A stretch of DNA of 64,000 nt from Madurella fahalii (GCA_029876055.1 CM056879.1:1550001-1614000), one strand, 5' to 3'. Positions 11,880 through 24,840 are shown, numbered from the stretch's first letter. The notes: generated from the sequence alone by a model not told the origin. Numbers and translations: made by a program.

Positions 11880-14070
11880 GAGGACAGGTTATAGTGTAGG
11901 CACCGGTGTTTCTGTTGACGAACTGTTTTTGCAATGCAGTACGAGATCGTTGATTCATAGACAGCAAAGCCACGGGGGCTCGCAGTATTTAATCAAGAGC
12001 CAAAGATGCCAAGCGAGATAGATGTAGTTCAGTGGATTGAGTTACCTAAAATGTCATCGCGCTATGAATCTCCGGCATTCCGGTGAGTTTTACGCAATTG
12101 CTTCCTATTTTCTGGTGGTCATTCGACGAAGGAACATCACGAGGGTGGTTGGCGCTAGTACGCATGACGTTGGCGCTGCAAACTAATGCTGAACCCTTCC
12201 GTCAGAAGACATAGCGTACCGGAGTTGGGGTTCAATCTCACACATTTAATTTCCCAGAAACCCGGTTTCTGACTTGCGAAGGATTCGATACGCGCTCCGG
12301 TGCCTCGCAATGGGAAGATGCCCCAGGGTTCCTGCGGCACAGGGCTGAAGGTTGGGTTCAATCAACCTGGTGGAGGAACATGGGAGCCCAATCTCCCAAT
12401 TCCTTTGCGAATTTCCTTACCTTCAAAGGGCAAGCGCCAGACGGTCGTTCATGCGTTGGTCAGACTTCTCGGCCGCAGCAGCTTGCTAGACCAGACAAGG
12501 GCACTGTTCTTCGACTTGGCAGGTCTTGGGGGCCGAAACGAGTGTGATGACAGCGCAGCCATACCGACCAGGGTATCAGATAAAACTATCCTCCGCACAA
12601 AAATTGACGCCCGGCTTGCCCGAGACCTCTCGCGACGTCGAGACCATAGTATTTACTAGCATCTGCGACTTCAAACGATGGATACAGTTGCCCCTTTCCA
12701 CTGGTTCATAATTTGAGAAGCCTCAGCTTGGCCTTCAATGACTTCCCCGTCCGGAGAGAGTCATAGTTGATGGCGTTCTTGTTGAACGCCCAGGACCATG
12801 GCAGTGCAGTCCCTTAACTGAGCCGGCTGAGGTCGAGTGTTGGGTACGTTGATCACAACAGCCCGCGAAGAATGTCTGCTCGCCAAATTCCAGCCCGTTA
12901 TTCGTCATGGATTAGTAATTACTCCAAAAATCTCTGCCAGTGCCGAGATCGCTGAGAGCTTGTCCTCATCCAGACTCGCGTCCCTGAAGCCCATTCATTC
13001 TAGACACAGTCGCGCCGGGACAGAAAGATTCCCATGAGCAACGATAGCCCCCTGCCTGAATGCTGATCACACTCTTCTTCGGTGTCCAAAAACCCTTCGG
13101 TGCATTTCCTGTTTTCTGAGACGGATCTGAGCTACGAAATTTCCATTTTCCTACCTCACCCACGTGACACTGCTCATCCTGGCTCAGGCTCGGCTCGGTG
13201 TTTGCTCAGTCTTTGCTCAGAATTTGCTTAAGCTTGCTCATCTTTGCTCACTCTAATGAATATTTTTGGTAAGCTGCGTAGTAGCATGCTGAATTGCTTC
13301 AACACTAGCGGAGCAGGCTTAGAGTTGGTCCAATATATAAAGATGGTCAAAATAAGTCCCATTTTTGAAAATGAGCAGTTGTGCCTTTACCTCTTGCTTT
13401 TTTCGTGTTGCTTACCTGACCGCTGGAGACTGACTTAAGTCGGCCTCTGCCCTCTGTCAAAATGAAGGGTACGGCGACGCCGGTGCAGAGGTGCCGGTAT
13501 GTGAAGTGTCTGAGTTAACCAAATACACATCTTTCACTACACACTCATATAATATAGGCTCTCTAGCAATGCTCTAGAGGGCCACGCAAGACACATAGAA
13601 TCAATCACTTTCGCATCCTACAATAACGCAGTGCCGTGTTCTTGACATGCTAATTACTCTTGAACGGCGCAAAGAAGAGAGAGCTTCGGGTAGAAGTTTA
13701 TGTCGCAGGTCGCGAAGAAACATTACTTCAACTGGATCTAGCTAGCACTAGAATCACATGATGTGCCATGTGGCTCCTCGTCTTCCGTTACGCTCCAGCT
13801 GAGCGGGGTTCCATGAAATCCCAGGGAACTCACTGCGCTTAATATTCATTCTCATTGGGCAGTGGTGGGTTCATCCAACCACAACACACTGGAGTCAACA
13901 GCCACAATGGGTCAGTTCCAACGTGACAATCCCCGTGACGTTGGGTGCCTAAAGATTGAACGCATTCAGGCCGTAATATGACTGCTGCCAAAAATTGAAC
14001 CCTTTGGTTCCCTACAAGATCTCAAGAGCGCAGAGACAAGAGAACCAACACACGCCGATGAACTGTAGAT
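11880..14070. other. Intergenic region with a phased short repeat
   Basis: About 2.2 kb between the metalloprotease (minus) and the STAND gene (plus). It contains the ~10-bp spaced TTGCTCA-like repeats listed separately and several short non-convincing frames (for example 12300-12659). I recognise no gene in it. Confidence 0.5.
13171..13252. repeat. Phased GCTCA-type short repeats
   Basis: Within 82 bp there are about eight related units: TGCTCAT, GGCTCAG, GGCTCGG, TTTGCTCAG, CTTTGCTCAG, ATTTGCTTA, CTTGCTCAT and CTTTGCTCAC. Their starts are about 10-11 bp apart, roughly one helical turn. It lies some 820 bp upstream of the STAND gene start. It could be a decayed minisatellite or a cluster of protein-binding sites; the sequence alone does not decide. 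Confidence 0.55.
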
Positions 14071-17000
14071 ATGGATCCGGCTTCAGTTATAGGACTCGGG
14101 GCGTCCATCATTCAACTCATCGAGACGACAGTGAAGATCATCGGCTATGCAAACGCTGTCAAGAGTGCCCCAGCCGAGCGTGCGCAGTTTGCTCGACATG
14201 CATCGAGCCTTCTTGCGCTGCTCACCGACCTGAGGTTTCGGGTGGAAGAGGCCAATCGTCGTCGGACCCATGGTTCACAGCACTGCAAGGGCTTGGGGTA
14301 AAGGCGGTCCATTGGATCAGCTGCACGACCAAATGGAGCGTTTGACGATGAAGCTAGCCCCGCCGTCCGGGCCGCTGAAGAAGATGGGGCGAGCCCTGAT
14401 CTGGGCAATTGACAAGAAGGAGATCGAGGAGGCCCTTACGCAGATCGAGCGGGTCGAAGCTCTAGTCTCGCTTGCTTTTCAGAATGATCAATTGTGAGTT
14501 GCCCCTCTCAGTTGAATAGGCTTTAACCTGTATACTAATACTTCCCCCCAGCCGGCTTACTCTAGCCGTGAAACGGGATCTACAGGACCTACAAGGGGTT
14601 ATTAGCGATGCGGTGGTGAAACGGAAGGGTCTGTTATTATTACCCCCTATAAGATCTACTGCTTATCAAGTTCTCACTGTGGTATGGAATCTGACCTTGC
14701 AACATAATTAACGTTATCCGTCATTTAGATAAAGGTTTCCGAGCTGTCACCGACTGGCTCTCCGGTATCGATTTTGCAGCCAAGCACGCCGACTTCCTTC
14801 ATCGCCGACGGGCCGGAACGGGGGAATGGCTCCTATCTGACCCTACGTTCCAGTATTGGCTTTCTGGAGAAAATAGGCTCTTGTGGTGCTCAGGGTTGCG
14901 TATGGCCCCTTACCTCCCACGCATTTTCCATGTCACTGACGATACTACGAAGCGGGCGCTGGCAAGACGACTCTATCGTAAGAATTCCCTCATTTGGGTA
15001 CGAATGCCTAGCAGCTATGGGTACCTAACACCATCTCGTAGCGCCATGGTTATTGACTGGCTAGCGAGCGGGTATCCAGACCAGCAAGTGGCCATAATCT
15101 ATTTTTACTGCAGCTACAAGGAAAGAGAGCTCCATACCGCCAAGAACGTAATAGGAAGCCTCCTAAAACAACTCATTCAGCATATGCCATCTTTACCAGA
15201 AGGCTTGCTCAATCTTTATGACGAACACCGCCAGAAGGGGACGCGCCCAGACCTCAACGAGCTCACTCGCCTCATCACGCAACATGCACAGAACTTCTCA
15301 GACATATTTGTGGTGATCGACGCTCTTGATGAGTACTCCGACTTCGACTTGAGAAGAAGTACGCTCTTCGATGAGATCGAAAAGTTGCCCGAAAATGTCC
15401 GGATCTTGATCACCTCTAGGCACTCTCAAAGGATCGATGAGAGATTCAAGGGCGTCCCTTACATTGAGGTTCGCGCCGCGGACGAAGACGTCAAACGATA
15501 TGTAGTAGCCCGATATGACAAGGAGATGTCCTTGGCAGGTCGTATCCGTTCGAACCAAGCTCTAAAGGAAGAGATCATTGACACCGTCGTGGCGAGAAGC
15601 CAGGGAATGTGCGCCTCATCTTTTTTTCCCCCTTGCTGTACTCCCGCTTCATTATTGGCTCAGGCTTATATTAGATGTGGGCTGTAGGTTCCTTCTTTCT
15701 CAACTGCATATGGACAGCTTGTCGAAGAAGCTCACTGTTCGCCAAGTCCGGTCGGCGCTGGCCAGTCTTCCCAATGAACTAGACGACACGTACAATCAAG
15801 TTATGGGGCGAATCCAGGAACAGGACGATACTCGAGCCACCTTGGCTCATAGAATTTTGTACTGGATAGTGTGTTCGCTACGACCCATGAAAACGGAAGA
15901 ATTGCGGCATGCTGTAGCCATAGAGTCGAGCGACGAGGATCTCGACGAGGACGGTCTTTTCGACGCAGAGCAACTGGTATTGGCATGTGCCGGCCTAGTA
16001 ACCGTCGACGAAGAAAGCGATGAGATACGGCTTGTGCATTACACAACTCAAAGCTATTTTGAGCGCATCGGTATAAAGCAGCTGCGAGTACCGCCCATGA
16101 TTATCCCCGAGACATGCTTGACGTGTCTGCTATTCCGCCCATTTGCCGAAGCGCCCTGCGCAAACCTACTCGAACTCAGAATCCGCTTTCGAAGATATCC
16201 TTTCTTAATGTACGCTGCCGGATACTGGGGAGACCACTTGCGTGATGGAATGTCCTCCAGTCTCAAAGAACGTGTCTTTGTGTTTCTGAATAATAGCATC
16301 AGCGTCTTCAGTGCCCACCAAGCGTTCCGCTACGCCAGACCGTCTTTGGCAGGTTTCTGCGAGATATGGGGTGCAGTACCGAATTTAACTCGACTGTACG
16401 TAGCTGCGGCTTTTGGGCTCGATAGGATTATTGAGGGCCTTCTGGCAGACGGGGCCGATGTAGGTGCCAGAGCAATGGACGGAATTACGCCTCTTCATAT
16501 GGCAACACGAGGGGGTCACACGCAAATGGTCCGCGTGCTCTTACAAGTGGGAGCTGATATCGAAGCCGCGGCGGACAATGGCCGAACGGCACTAGACTTT
16601 GCTGCTGTTTATGGACATGAGTCTGTACTGCAACTCCTTATCGATGCAGAGGCAGAATGCAACATAAGACGAAATCCACCTTTCAATTCCGCACTCCACC
16701 TCGCAGCCAGCGTTGGCCACTTTAACATAGCGCAATTTCTAATCGGGGCCGGGGCGGAAATTGACCGGAGAAGTGACGTTGAAGGCAAGTGCCTACCGAC
16801 TAGACTCGATGGCAAGCATCGCAAACTAACAACGCTGAGGGAGGATTTAGGCTGTACTCCTTTGCCCAACGCGGTTGAGCGCGGCCACAAGGATTTGGCA
16901 CTTTTGCTCCTAGATAACGGGGCGGATATACATGCAGTTGACTGTGGGGGATCGACTGTTCTCCATCATACCGTTCAAAACCACAAGACTCACCTCGCGG

Positions 17001-18461
17001 AAGCCTTGATTACGAGAGGTGCTTCTATCAATGCCAAGGATGACATGGGTCAAACCGCGCTGCACGGGGCATCCGAAGTCGGGAATATGGAGGTAGTCCA
17101 AAAGCTTTTGGAAAACAACGCCGACGCACTGGCCACAGACCTCGACGGGCGGACGGCACTCCAATACGCTACTGGGACCGGAAACGGAGACATCCTACAG
17201 AGACTACTTGCGCACACTGGCAAGCAAGAAGAGGCCTATCGATGGCTTGCAACCGACCGCCTCATCACTGCGACCAAAGGAGGCGAAGAAGAGGAGGTGG
17301 CCACTTCCCTGGAGAAAGGGGCTGACCCTAATGTCGAAACCGGCTATCTTTTTAGATTCCGCCCCGTGTTACACATCGCTGCCTTGCGCGGGAATGATAC
17401 AGTCCTGCGGCTGCTTTTGGACAATGGAGCGAGCGTACATCTCAGGGGTCCCTCCAGCATAACTGCTTTGCATTGCGCGGCCTCGGCAGGCCACGATGAT
17501 TGCGTGCGATTGTTGCTTGAGCGCGGTGCGGATATCCAAGCGGTCGACTGCCTCGGATCGACACCATTGCATAACGCGGCGTCATTTAAAAGGTTCTCCG
17601 TTGTGAAGCGGCTGCTTGAAAACGGAGCGAACCACGCCGCAACCGACCATGATGGAGACACACCAGTGATATCGATGTTCCGCCTCAAAACTATGCTGCC
17701 TCTGACGGGGGAATATGAACTTGAAGGGTTTCGATTCATGGAAAGCCTAGCTGTGTTTGATCTCCTCGTGGAAACAGTGACCGATCCGGGCACTGTACAG
17801 CGGTATTGGGAGACTTGTCTTACAGACGTCAGGGCTTGGGGTCTCGATGAGAGCGAGTTTAGGATAGCCGCGATAGGGCGACTGCTCGGGAAAAGGGCGG
17901 ATGTGTCAGCGCTAGGTGGCGATGGCCAGACTGCGCTGTATAAAGCAGCACAGTCTCGCTTGGTTGGAGTCGTCCAGTTTCTTCTGGAGAATAGCGCGAA
18001 TGTCAACCAGGTAAACAGGGTGAAGAACGATGGACCCGCCAGTCGGACGTCCTATTTAGATGATGCCACAGCACTCCACGCTGCAGCAGAAGTCGGTTCG
18101 GTGGAGATTACAGGTCTACTCGTCGAGGCTGGGGCGGATGTAAACGCTGTGGATCGGTATGGGTCGACCCCCCTGCGAAAGGCAATCCAAGGAGGATCAA
18201 TACCCGTAATTTGATTTACTTCTCGAGCATGGTGTTGACATCAACAACCGGCATAGCGACAGGGAAAGGGCCGTGCTTCACTACGCAGTTTCAGAAGGGA
18301 GAGTCGCAATTGCTCGGCATCTTCTCGCTAATGGGGCGGATATCACCATCAAGGATATCGACGGCCAAGTCGCCCTTGATATGGCCGAGTCGACTGGCCA
18401 GGAGGCCATGATTTTCCTTCTACGTCGTCACGCTGGCGTTGAGTTATATCGCTGGGAATGA
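14071..18461 (+). pseudogene. STAND (NLR-like) protein: Helo-like N-terminus, NACHT, ankyrin repeats; several frameshifts
   Basis: The N-terminus (MDPASVIGLGASIIQLIETT) matches the fungal STAND N-terminal helical domain (PF17111-like). A NACHT domain follows: Walker A GLPGAGKTTLS is assembled from three exons, Walker B is FVVIDALDEY (about 15307) and a winged-helix-like region follows. After about 16400 there are more than ten ankyrin units (ITPLHMATRGGH, TPLHNAAS, TALHAAAEVG) to a stop at 18461. Introns read: 14494-14551, one near 14682-14728 whose phase does not fit, 14900-14952, 14978-15041, 15609-15687. Frame breaks not explained by introns lie near 14250, near 14290 and at 18208-18212, where one extra T in a TTT run shifts the last two repeats. 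Such proteins sense non-self signals and trigger cell-death-type responses. The gene is either decayed or an indel-ridden assembly of an intact gene; the domain content is clear. Confidence 0.8.
14953..14977 (+). other. 25-nt microexon carrying the NACHT P-loop
   Basis: Between introns 14900-14952 (GTATGG...GAAG) and 14978-15041 (GTAAGA...CGTAG) lies an exon of only 25 nt. It supplies PGAGKTTLS except for the first base of the Pro codon and the last base of the Ser codon. Both joins keep frame and produce a textbook Walker A motif, which strongly supports the boundaries. Confidence 0.8.
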
Positions 18462-19944
18462 GTACCTGTTGTGCTAGTCGATATAATTAGGGGTCCCTGA
18501 GGGTGCAGTCGTCAAAGAATTGAAATGCCCAGGGTACAAAATCATGACAACGCAGCCTGGCATCTAGTCAGCGGAGCTCGTCAGGCTGACTAGCTGTCTA
18601 GCACTGCCAGGACGCAGTCGGGCTGGGCTACCACGAGAACGTGAGATAGACCCTACGATAGTTGTATAAGAGTTCCAGAGCCAGGGAGCGAAGGGCAAGC
18701 TTCAATTACTCAATTACCCAACCGCCAACCACGTATCTTCCATCTTACGTGATGAAGTTGGGTGGGGGGGGGGGGGGTGGGGGTCGGGGGGGCAAAGGTT
18801 CTACCGATTTGATAGCGAGCCTTTTCAATCTTTTACAACGCATTTTGGGGGGCATCAACGGTAATGACCGGGTGAGATTGGATCCTTACTTGAGGTCCAT
18901 ACTCGGGTTAGGTTCGTATAATTGAGCCGCGTGGCGTGGGCGGAGCTCTGGGACATGGCGAATCCCCGTCACGCACGATATGTCACTGTCCTATGCACCA
19001 TGTCGGGCCGTATCACCGTGTTCCATTCTTAGTGGACGAAAGTTGCCATTTATCTGTCGCTGAAGTGCTTAGCTGGTAGTTGGAAATGTCAGTCGTTTTC
19101 TTGTATGTGCCGCGGCTAGCATGGAGTTCAGGTTGGCGTAGACGCTGAGCCGCGCCCTGCAGACCCTTCATTCGTTGGCCCAGATGTTTTGGCAAGGGCC
19201 TTCTGAGCCCCGCTCAACTTCTTTGCACGAGCCGCTATACCAGCTATTTTCTTTGTTCGCGAATGGGCCTGACGACAAATGTGTTTACAACAGTTCAGTG
19301 ATCACCGGATTTCAATTTGCGACTTCGAGGCAATAGTAATTGTTTGGTTTCACTAAGGGTTCCTTGCTTTCCGGGGAGCGAATCTCCCAGATACTGCCGC
19401 AGAAGGATTCGCGGTCGGACGGCCAACAGTCAGCGACACTGCTCTTTCCATCCAGATCGACCACATGCTCTCTGCCATCTCGGCGACGTCGGCCAGCATC
19501 ACTCGTTTCATCCGATCAGAATTCCTATAAATTACGCGTTACCTACTTTCCATCGAAAGAAACCTCTAGCCGCGGGGGGGGGGAGAACAGGCCTCTGAGG
19601 CTGTGTAGCGGCCGGGTATGGGATCACCCTAACCCAGGGAAGAATCAGGGAAAATTCAGGACAGATTAGCCACAGCTCACCCCAGCTCAGGACTACAAAC
19701 GAAAATAGAAATTTGTGTGCCTATATTCGTCTCATACAACTAGGCTATAATGAAAGTTATTGATACCTGAAATGAATGCACTGTTGGTTCTTGGATGTAA
19801 CTTGAACACCAAACCAGCCTTGCTATCTTAGTATACCCTAGCGTTCTACTGCTTTCTGGACCTTATGACTTACAGTGATCTAACCCGCACTATCACCAGT
19901 CGCTATGGTCGAGCATATCCACGGGGTTCCCCCAGTCTATAGCC
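18462..19944. other. Intergenic region with G tracts
   Basis: About 1.5 kb between the STAND and DUF7872 genes. A G14 run at 18764-18777 followed by GGGGG and GGGGGGG tracts (to 18792) is a strong G-quadruplex candidate on the plus strand. A second G10 run lies near 19575. No gene recognised. Confidence 0.5.
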
Positions 19945-21784
19945 CTAGGAGTCCATCTTGTTACATGGGAAGGTGGAGTATCGAGTCGTGCTGTAGACAG
20001 GATTGTTCCAGTTGCTGAACGCCTCCGCAGGGCCGCAGATTGGAATATTCACGATGCCCGGGGCGGTAATATCTTGGTCAATCAGACTGTACACCGTGTC
20101 CTTGTCCGAGATTTGTGCTGTAGGTCCGCCGTTCCGCTTGCCATTGCGCTCGTAGGTTCTGACGGACCTACCGAGAGAGGTTAGTATTTAGGAGCTTCGG
20201 AGCTAGCCAATCTCGGTTCCAGGAAAGAGGACTATGTATGCAAGTGAAGTGAGCGGGGGGACAAAGATACGTACCCCATAATCAAATCGCGTACCGTGAT
20301 ATATCCGTACTCCGCGGTGCCCAGCTCGTCAATTCCGGGCGGCATTGAGAAGCGATTATTCTTGCAGTGTGGTTGCGGTATGCAGCCAACATCACCGCAT
20401 TGGCTTTGGCAGCCCTGCGCCTCGCCCCCAGTATGGACAAGATAGTACAGTTTGTTGTTGTAGCATGCCCATGTGGCGTTAGCAGTGTCGGCGGACAAGA
20501 ACCGGCCCGTCTCCGCATTCAGCTCCGGCGCCAGAGGGTTGCCATCGTCACAAGAAACGCCCGAGTCCATCACAAAGGCTCCCACGGCAGGCTGAGTCCA
20601 TGTGGCCGGGATAGCCAAGGTGTAGAATGTTTTCAGCGCCGAGGACCTCATCGTGGCCGAGAAGAAGCCCCGGTCAGTGGGTCGCTCGTGGCCGCCGTAG
20701 CTGCCCTCCATCATCTTGCCTTTTGATATCATGGTTGTCAACGTCTGAATGCTCTCGTCGGAACCATCAAACAGTTTTCGGACAGCGAGTTCGGTTGCGT
20801 TCGGCCATGACCACCGGAACTGAGCCACGTAAGACTCAAAGTCATCATATTTCTCCTCGCTCCATTCGTGCCTAACGGAGAATGTTGAGCAGTATTAGCG
20901 AGTTTCTCAATAATAACTACCTGTAGTGATATAAGACATAGACGTGCACGCACACTTTAAGCGGCTGTCCGGAGTCAGTGTTAAGTTCCCTAAGCGTAGA
21001 GATAAACGCTGACAGGAAACCATAGGTGGCATCCTTTGGTGATTCTTGATTTGCAACGAAGAAAGCCTTCTCTTCAAGATCTTGAAAAACGGCTGTTAGC
21101 ACTCATAAGATAGGTAGTTGGAACAGCCGACTCAGCCGCTTACATGGATTCAAAATTGGTACCGCTGTCATGACAGCGCCGAGACCCACAAGGTTCGCGA
21201 GAAGACGGGATGCGGCGGCACTCTCGGGCTCAAGCAGCGGGGCGAAGTCGTGCTGGAAGTAGCGGAATCGATTATATATTTGGTCTGCTGCGTGCAGGGT
21301 GGCCTCGAAATAGGCGCTGTAGATCTAAACACCCAAAAAAAAAATCACAAAGTATTTACGTTAGACAGACTGGCATCCAGCAGCTAGACTTCAAACACAC
21401 CTGGTGGATATCAATCAATGAATTCAGAATCCCATACGCCGCAGGTCCAATACCCTCGCCCTCGGAGCACGGAAGCACCCGATTACATGTTGTCGTCGCA
21501 AAGAGGGTGTTGCACTGGGCGCGCCTTGGACCTTGGAATGTATCAAAGATGGACTCGCTGAAAGGGATTCTTCCCCTATCGTATGTTCTCCAAATGTTCA
21601 AGGCATCACTCCATGCATGGTCGCAGTCCAGCATTTCCCATCGTTCATTTGGCGTGAAGTAAAACGGGGTTGAAATGGCTGGCTCGGTGCAGTGGAGTGT
21701 CGACCAGTTTCCCGTCCGATCGCTACGGAGTGCGAGGCAAACGGACGCTAAACTAAGGACGACGGCCAAAACGAAGGAAGACAT
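19945..21784 (-). CDS. Secreted DUF7872-type protein
   Basis: Five exons (minus): 21784-21401, 21324-21144, 21092-20954, 20871-20275, 20167-19945. They join in frame to 507 residues. The predicted signal peptide is MSSFVLAVVLSLASVCLA. The Cys-rich body contains the family's typical opening (HCTEPAISTPFYFTPNERWE) and a C-terminal region with ACYNNKLYYLVHTGG and several paired cysteines, ending near MDS. The match to DUF7872, a fungus-specific secreted family of unknown function, is from recall of its pattern, not a search. There is an in-frame ATG 17 codons upstream (21835), but 21784 gives the better signal peptide. All introns have consensus donors except the third (GTGCGT). It has no close partner; the gene faces the DUF7136 gene in tandem. 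Confidence 0.78.
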
Positions 21785-22716
21785 GATATGTTGAATAAGA
21801 CTGGAAGTCAGCTGCCTACTGACCGGATTCAGCATTAATTATACCTAGTTAAGGTCTTTGTCTGCATGACCCATTAACACTACACTAGGCCCCAGGTTAA
21901 CTCGGCAGTACTCGGTTAGCGAGATTGCAATGCGATGACTGTTGGTTGCAATCGCGACTATGGTAGTATTTACAACGAGAGCGCCACCTTATGTCGTTAG
22001 GTTCTCCTGGGACGAGCATGTACTGTATTGTCCTCGTGTTCGTTAGCCCGGGCCCTTGCTTCAGCCTCATCAAAGACCGGGGGAAACGCCAGTATCTCTT
22101 TTCTATACCAGTGAGTGTGTAGAGACCGAATCAACAATTCCTTCCAACGTTTGTGGTTACTATCCTGCCGGTTCTGTCCCAGATATCCGCCGAGGGCGCT
22201 TCCCCCTTTTCCGGCTATTTGGGACTGGAATCCTTGTGCAGCGCCCAACGCTAAGAAACAAATTTGGCAGGCGCTGAGATTCTACAGGCTTACAGGCCTG
22301 CTAGGCAGACTTGGCAGGCTTCCTAGAATGGCTTCCGTGTCAAATCCGACATTGCCTATAGGCTGGAATACGGCCCGGTGGAGCACCAATAGTCTCATCA
22401 CGAACCTTTGTCGCCCCATATTCTGCGCTTGCCATTCCTCTCATGGTGGGGTGCCCGAGGCACTATCTCCGCCAGTGCTAAATCTGCTACTACTAATCAT
22501 TAAGTTACGTGCGAATTTGCGACGCATCGTTTGGGGTATCGGCGCTGAGAGAGAGAGAGAGAAATATGGGTTGGCCATATCTGGCTTTTCTTGCCGTTGC
22601 CTACAAAATATGACCACTTTACGGAATGCCACGCCAGGACGCCGCCTGGTGCTGACACGTGCCGTAACACTTATGCGGAGGGTCATCAGAACCAACAACA
22701 TTACACACTATGAGAT
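21785..22716. other. Intergenic region
   Basis: About 0.9 kb between two minus-strand genes, forming the promoter of the DUF7872 gene and the 3' flank of the DUF7136 gene. A (GA) microsatellite lies near 22547-22562. Open frames here (such as 22115-22720) look non-coding. Confidence 0.45.
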
Positions 22717-23592
22717 TTAGACAAGGAAAATCCCGGCCAACGCCGTTGCCATCAACACAAGGATGCCTTCCAAGCCCCTTTCTGCACCGCCCCAGCGAAG
22801 CCTAGAGCCCATATTCGTTTGACTCGGAGGTGGACAACCTGTTGTAAGGACGGGACAAGACCCAGAGCAAGCGGACGCTGTTAGCTCTGCCGAGATGCTG
22901 GATGCTGCCGCGACGTTGACCTTGGCGGCACAGGGGTTCGCGGGCGGTGGCGAGTCAGAAATGACCCCGCAAGCTCCGCGGTGGCCGTTGTCCTGGCCTG
23001 TGAAATCAAAACCATCTGTCCCCATCGTGCCGGTAATCCCGATGGTAAGTCCGTGTACCGGGCAGTTGTCTGGTCCATCCACGAAGTCAGGTCGCTGGGC
23101 ACCTTCCCTGACGGTGAAAACAGTGGTGCTTCGAACGTCGGACGCGGACGATGCCTCCGCGCCGCCGTAGTACCCAGGGCCCGTCGTGCAGTTTGTAAAT
23201 CTAAGCATCCATAGCAGATTGTAGATACCCGCAGAGTCAGCCTGGTTGAGCTTCTCGGTCCAAAGAGCGACAAAGTGAGGGTTTTCCGTAGTGTTGGCCC
23301 AAACGGCCAGGTCAAGCCTGACGGACCCGCTCGCGAGCCATTGATCGCCCGGCTTAGCAACGAACCAATCGATAAATAATGAAGTTGAAGGAGCAGCGGC
23401 AGCCAGATTCTGCACTGCGAAGATAAGGGGGAAGACAGGAGCTGGGGCGTAGGTGTCGTTGCGGGGAAAGACGAGGTCGAGCTCGATTGTCGCCGGGTAT
23501 GTCACGCTGGTATCGTGCTCTTGCGCGACAACAAAGCCTGCGGTAACCGCAAGTGCATAGATAAGTGCGAGCAAATGGCCGCCGACGAACAT
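22717..23592 (-). CDS. GPI-type surface protein, DUF7136-like
   Basis: Single-exon frame; start chosen at the Met opening MFVGGHLLALIYALAVTA, which gives a signal peptide. The upstream Met at 23643 would add 17 residues lacking that character. The product is 291 residues. The mature start has YPATIELDLVFPRNDTYAP and then VFPLIFAVQN, the pattern of the fungal DUF7136 family. Several N-glycosylation sequons (NDT, NTT, NCT) and cysteines follow. The C-terminus is a hydrophobic tail (GILVLMATALAGIFLV) after a short basic/small-residue stretch, consistent with a GPI-anchor signal. It is probably displayed on the plasma membrane or wall. Function is unknown. Confidence 0.72.
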   Translation of the reverse strand: MFVGGHLLALIYALAVTAGFVVAQEHDTSVTYPATIELDLVFPRNDTYAPAPVFPLIFAVQNLAAAAPSTSLFIDWFVAKPGDQWLASGSVRLDLAVWANTTENPHFVALWTEKLNQADSAGIYNLLWMLRFTNCTTGPGYYGGAEASSASDVRSTTVFTVREGAQRPDFVDGPDNCPVHGLTIGITGTMGTDGFDFTGQDNGHRGACGVISDSPPPANPCAAKVNVAAASSISAELTASACSGSCPVLTTGCPPPSQTNMGSRLRWGGAERGLEGILVLMATALAGIFLV

Positions 23593-24840
23593 ATCGGGCA
23601 GTCGGCTAGCTGGTGATGCGGGATCTGGCACGATGTCGAGCAACCAGACGAGCAGGAGGGATAGTAGCCGGGATAGAGATCATGCCTTACGCAAATTACA
23701 CCAATTCCTTTTACATCCCAATCTCAAGCCAACCCGCGGCTAAGCGTGCATATTCGCACGGTGAGACCCAAATGTGACATCGCTCCGGCTTTAACAAACA
23801 AGTCCGGGTAATTACAGGTAAACTTCACCCAACGCGCCTCGGTTTCCAACCATGCCTTACTTAACCCAAGGCGTTCTCAGGGCGGCACCGATATTGGTTG
23901 GCAATTTCCTGGAATAAGACGTCGCTCTGGCTCTAGAAAATTATTTTTCACAGAGGCATAGACCTTATTGTTTCATATTCCACGCATTCTCTTCATACAT
24001 GTGCGTGGCTAAGTCGTAAGATACCTTGTTTACCTAAAGCACTGTACATAACTTATCTGAGTTAAGGTACTTGAATGCACGCAGAAAGTAAAATTCTTTC
24101 CCGGCGCAATACCCTGCATTTAAATCAGAATTTTGTCAAAATCAATCTCTTCAGTTTAGGACACTACATAATGCTGCAATTTCAAGATAAGCCATACTAA
24201 GTGATACCCTGTGTAGGTAGGCACCCGCTTCCATACAGAAGACAAGGTGGCTGCTCGTGATCAGCCGTGTACTACTATGAGGGCGGCTGCTCTGATCAAT
24301 TCATTCGCGAGACGAAACGGGAACCGCCCTCTAATGTGGGGACCCAAGCTGTCCTAATTTTCTGTTAAAATATGCAGTCTGATGCTGGGATAAAAGAGGC
24401 TCGTTGATGACCCCGTGACTGTATCTCAAGTAGGCTCAAAACTGATAAAGAAAAAAAAAAATACCAAACGAACAACAAACAACAAATAGCTGTAACCACT
24501 TTAGACTATTCCCAACGGGGCACGTGTACTGTTAGCGCTACCAATTCACGTGTTGTTTCGCCAGTTAGGCACGAGGCAAGACGTTCAGATGGATTCCGTC
24601 TCATTACAAGTTGTTTCATGACACTCAGTTCGCGTTTCTTTAGGTCCTCTCCTCTCCTCAACCATCAGTATCCTTGGAAATTGCCCATAAAATGTATCAT
24701 ATTTCGTTGCTTGCTAGCCGAAACACCCCTTCCGTCAACCACCACAAGCTCGGAGGACTACGCTAGTAGACCCCTTCCGAGTGATTTCCCCCAGGAAGCC
24801 TTTGAGCAATTGTTCGTGGACTGCTGCATTAACCGCGACA
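23593..24840. other. Divergent intergenic region
   Basis: About 1.2 kb between the DUF7136 gene (minus) and the receptor gene (plus), AT-rich. An A10 tract lies near 24452. The frame beginning 24618 overlaps the start of the receptor in another phase and is probably not coding. Confidence 0.45.

Noticed and set aside
14682..14728. A STAND intron with donor GTATGG and acceptor TTTAG
   Set aside because: Its use leaves the NACHT frame one base off, so the boundary is not asserted even though the flanking exons are coding.
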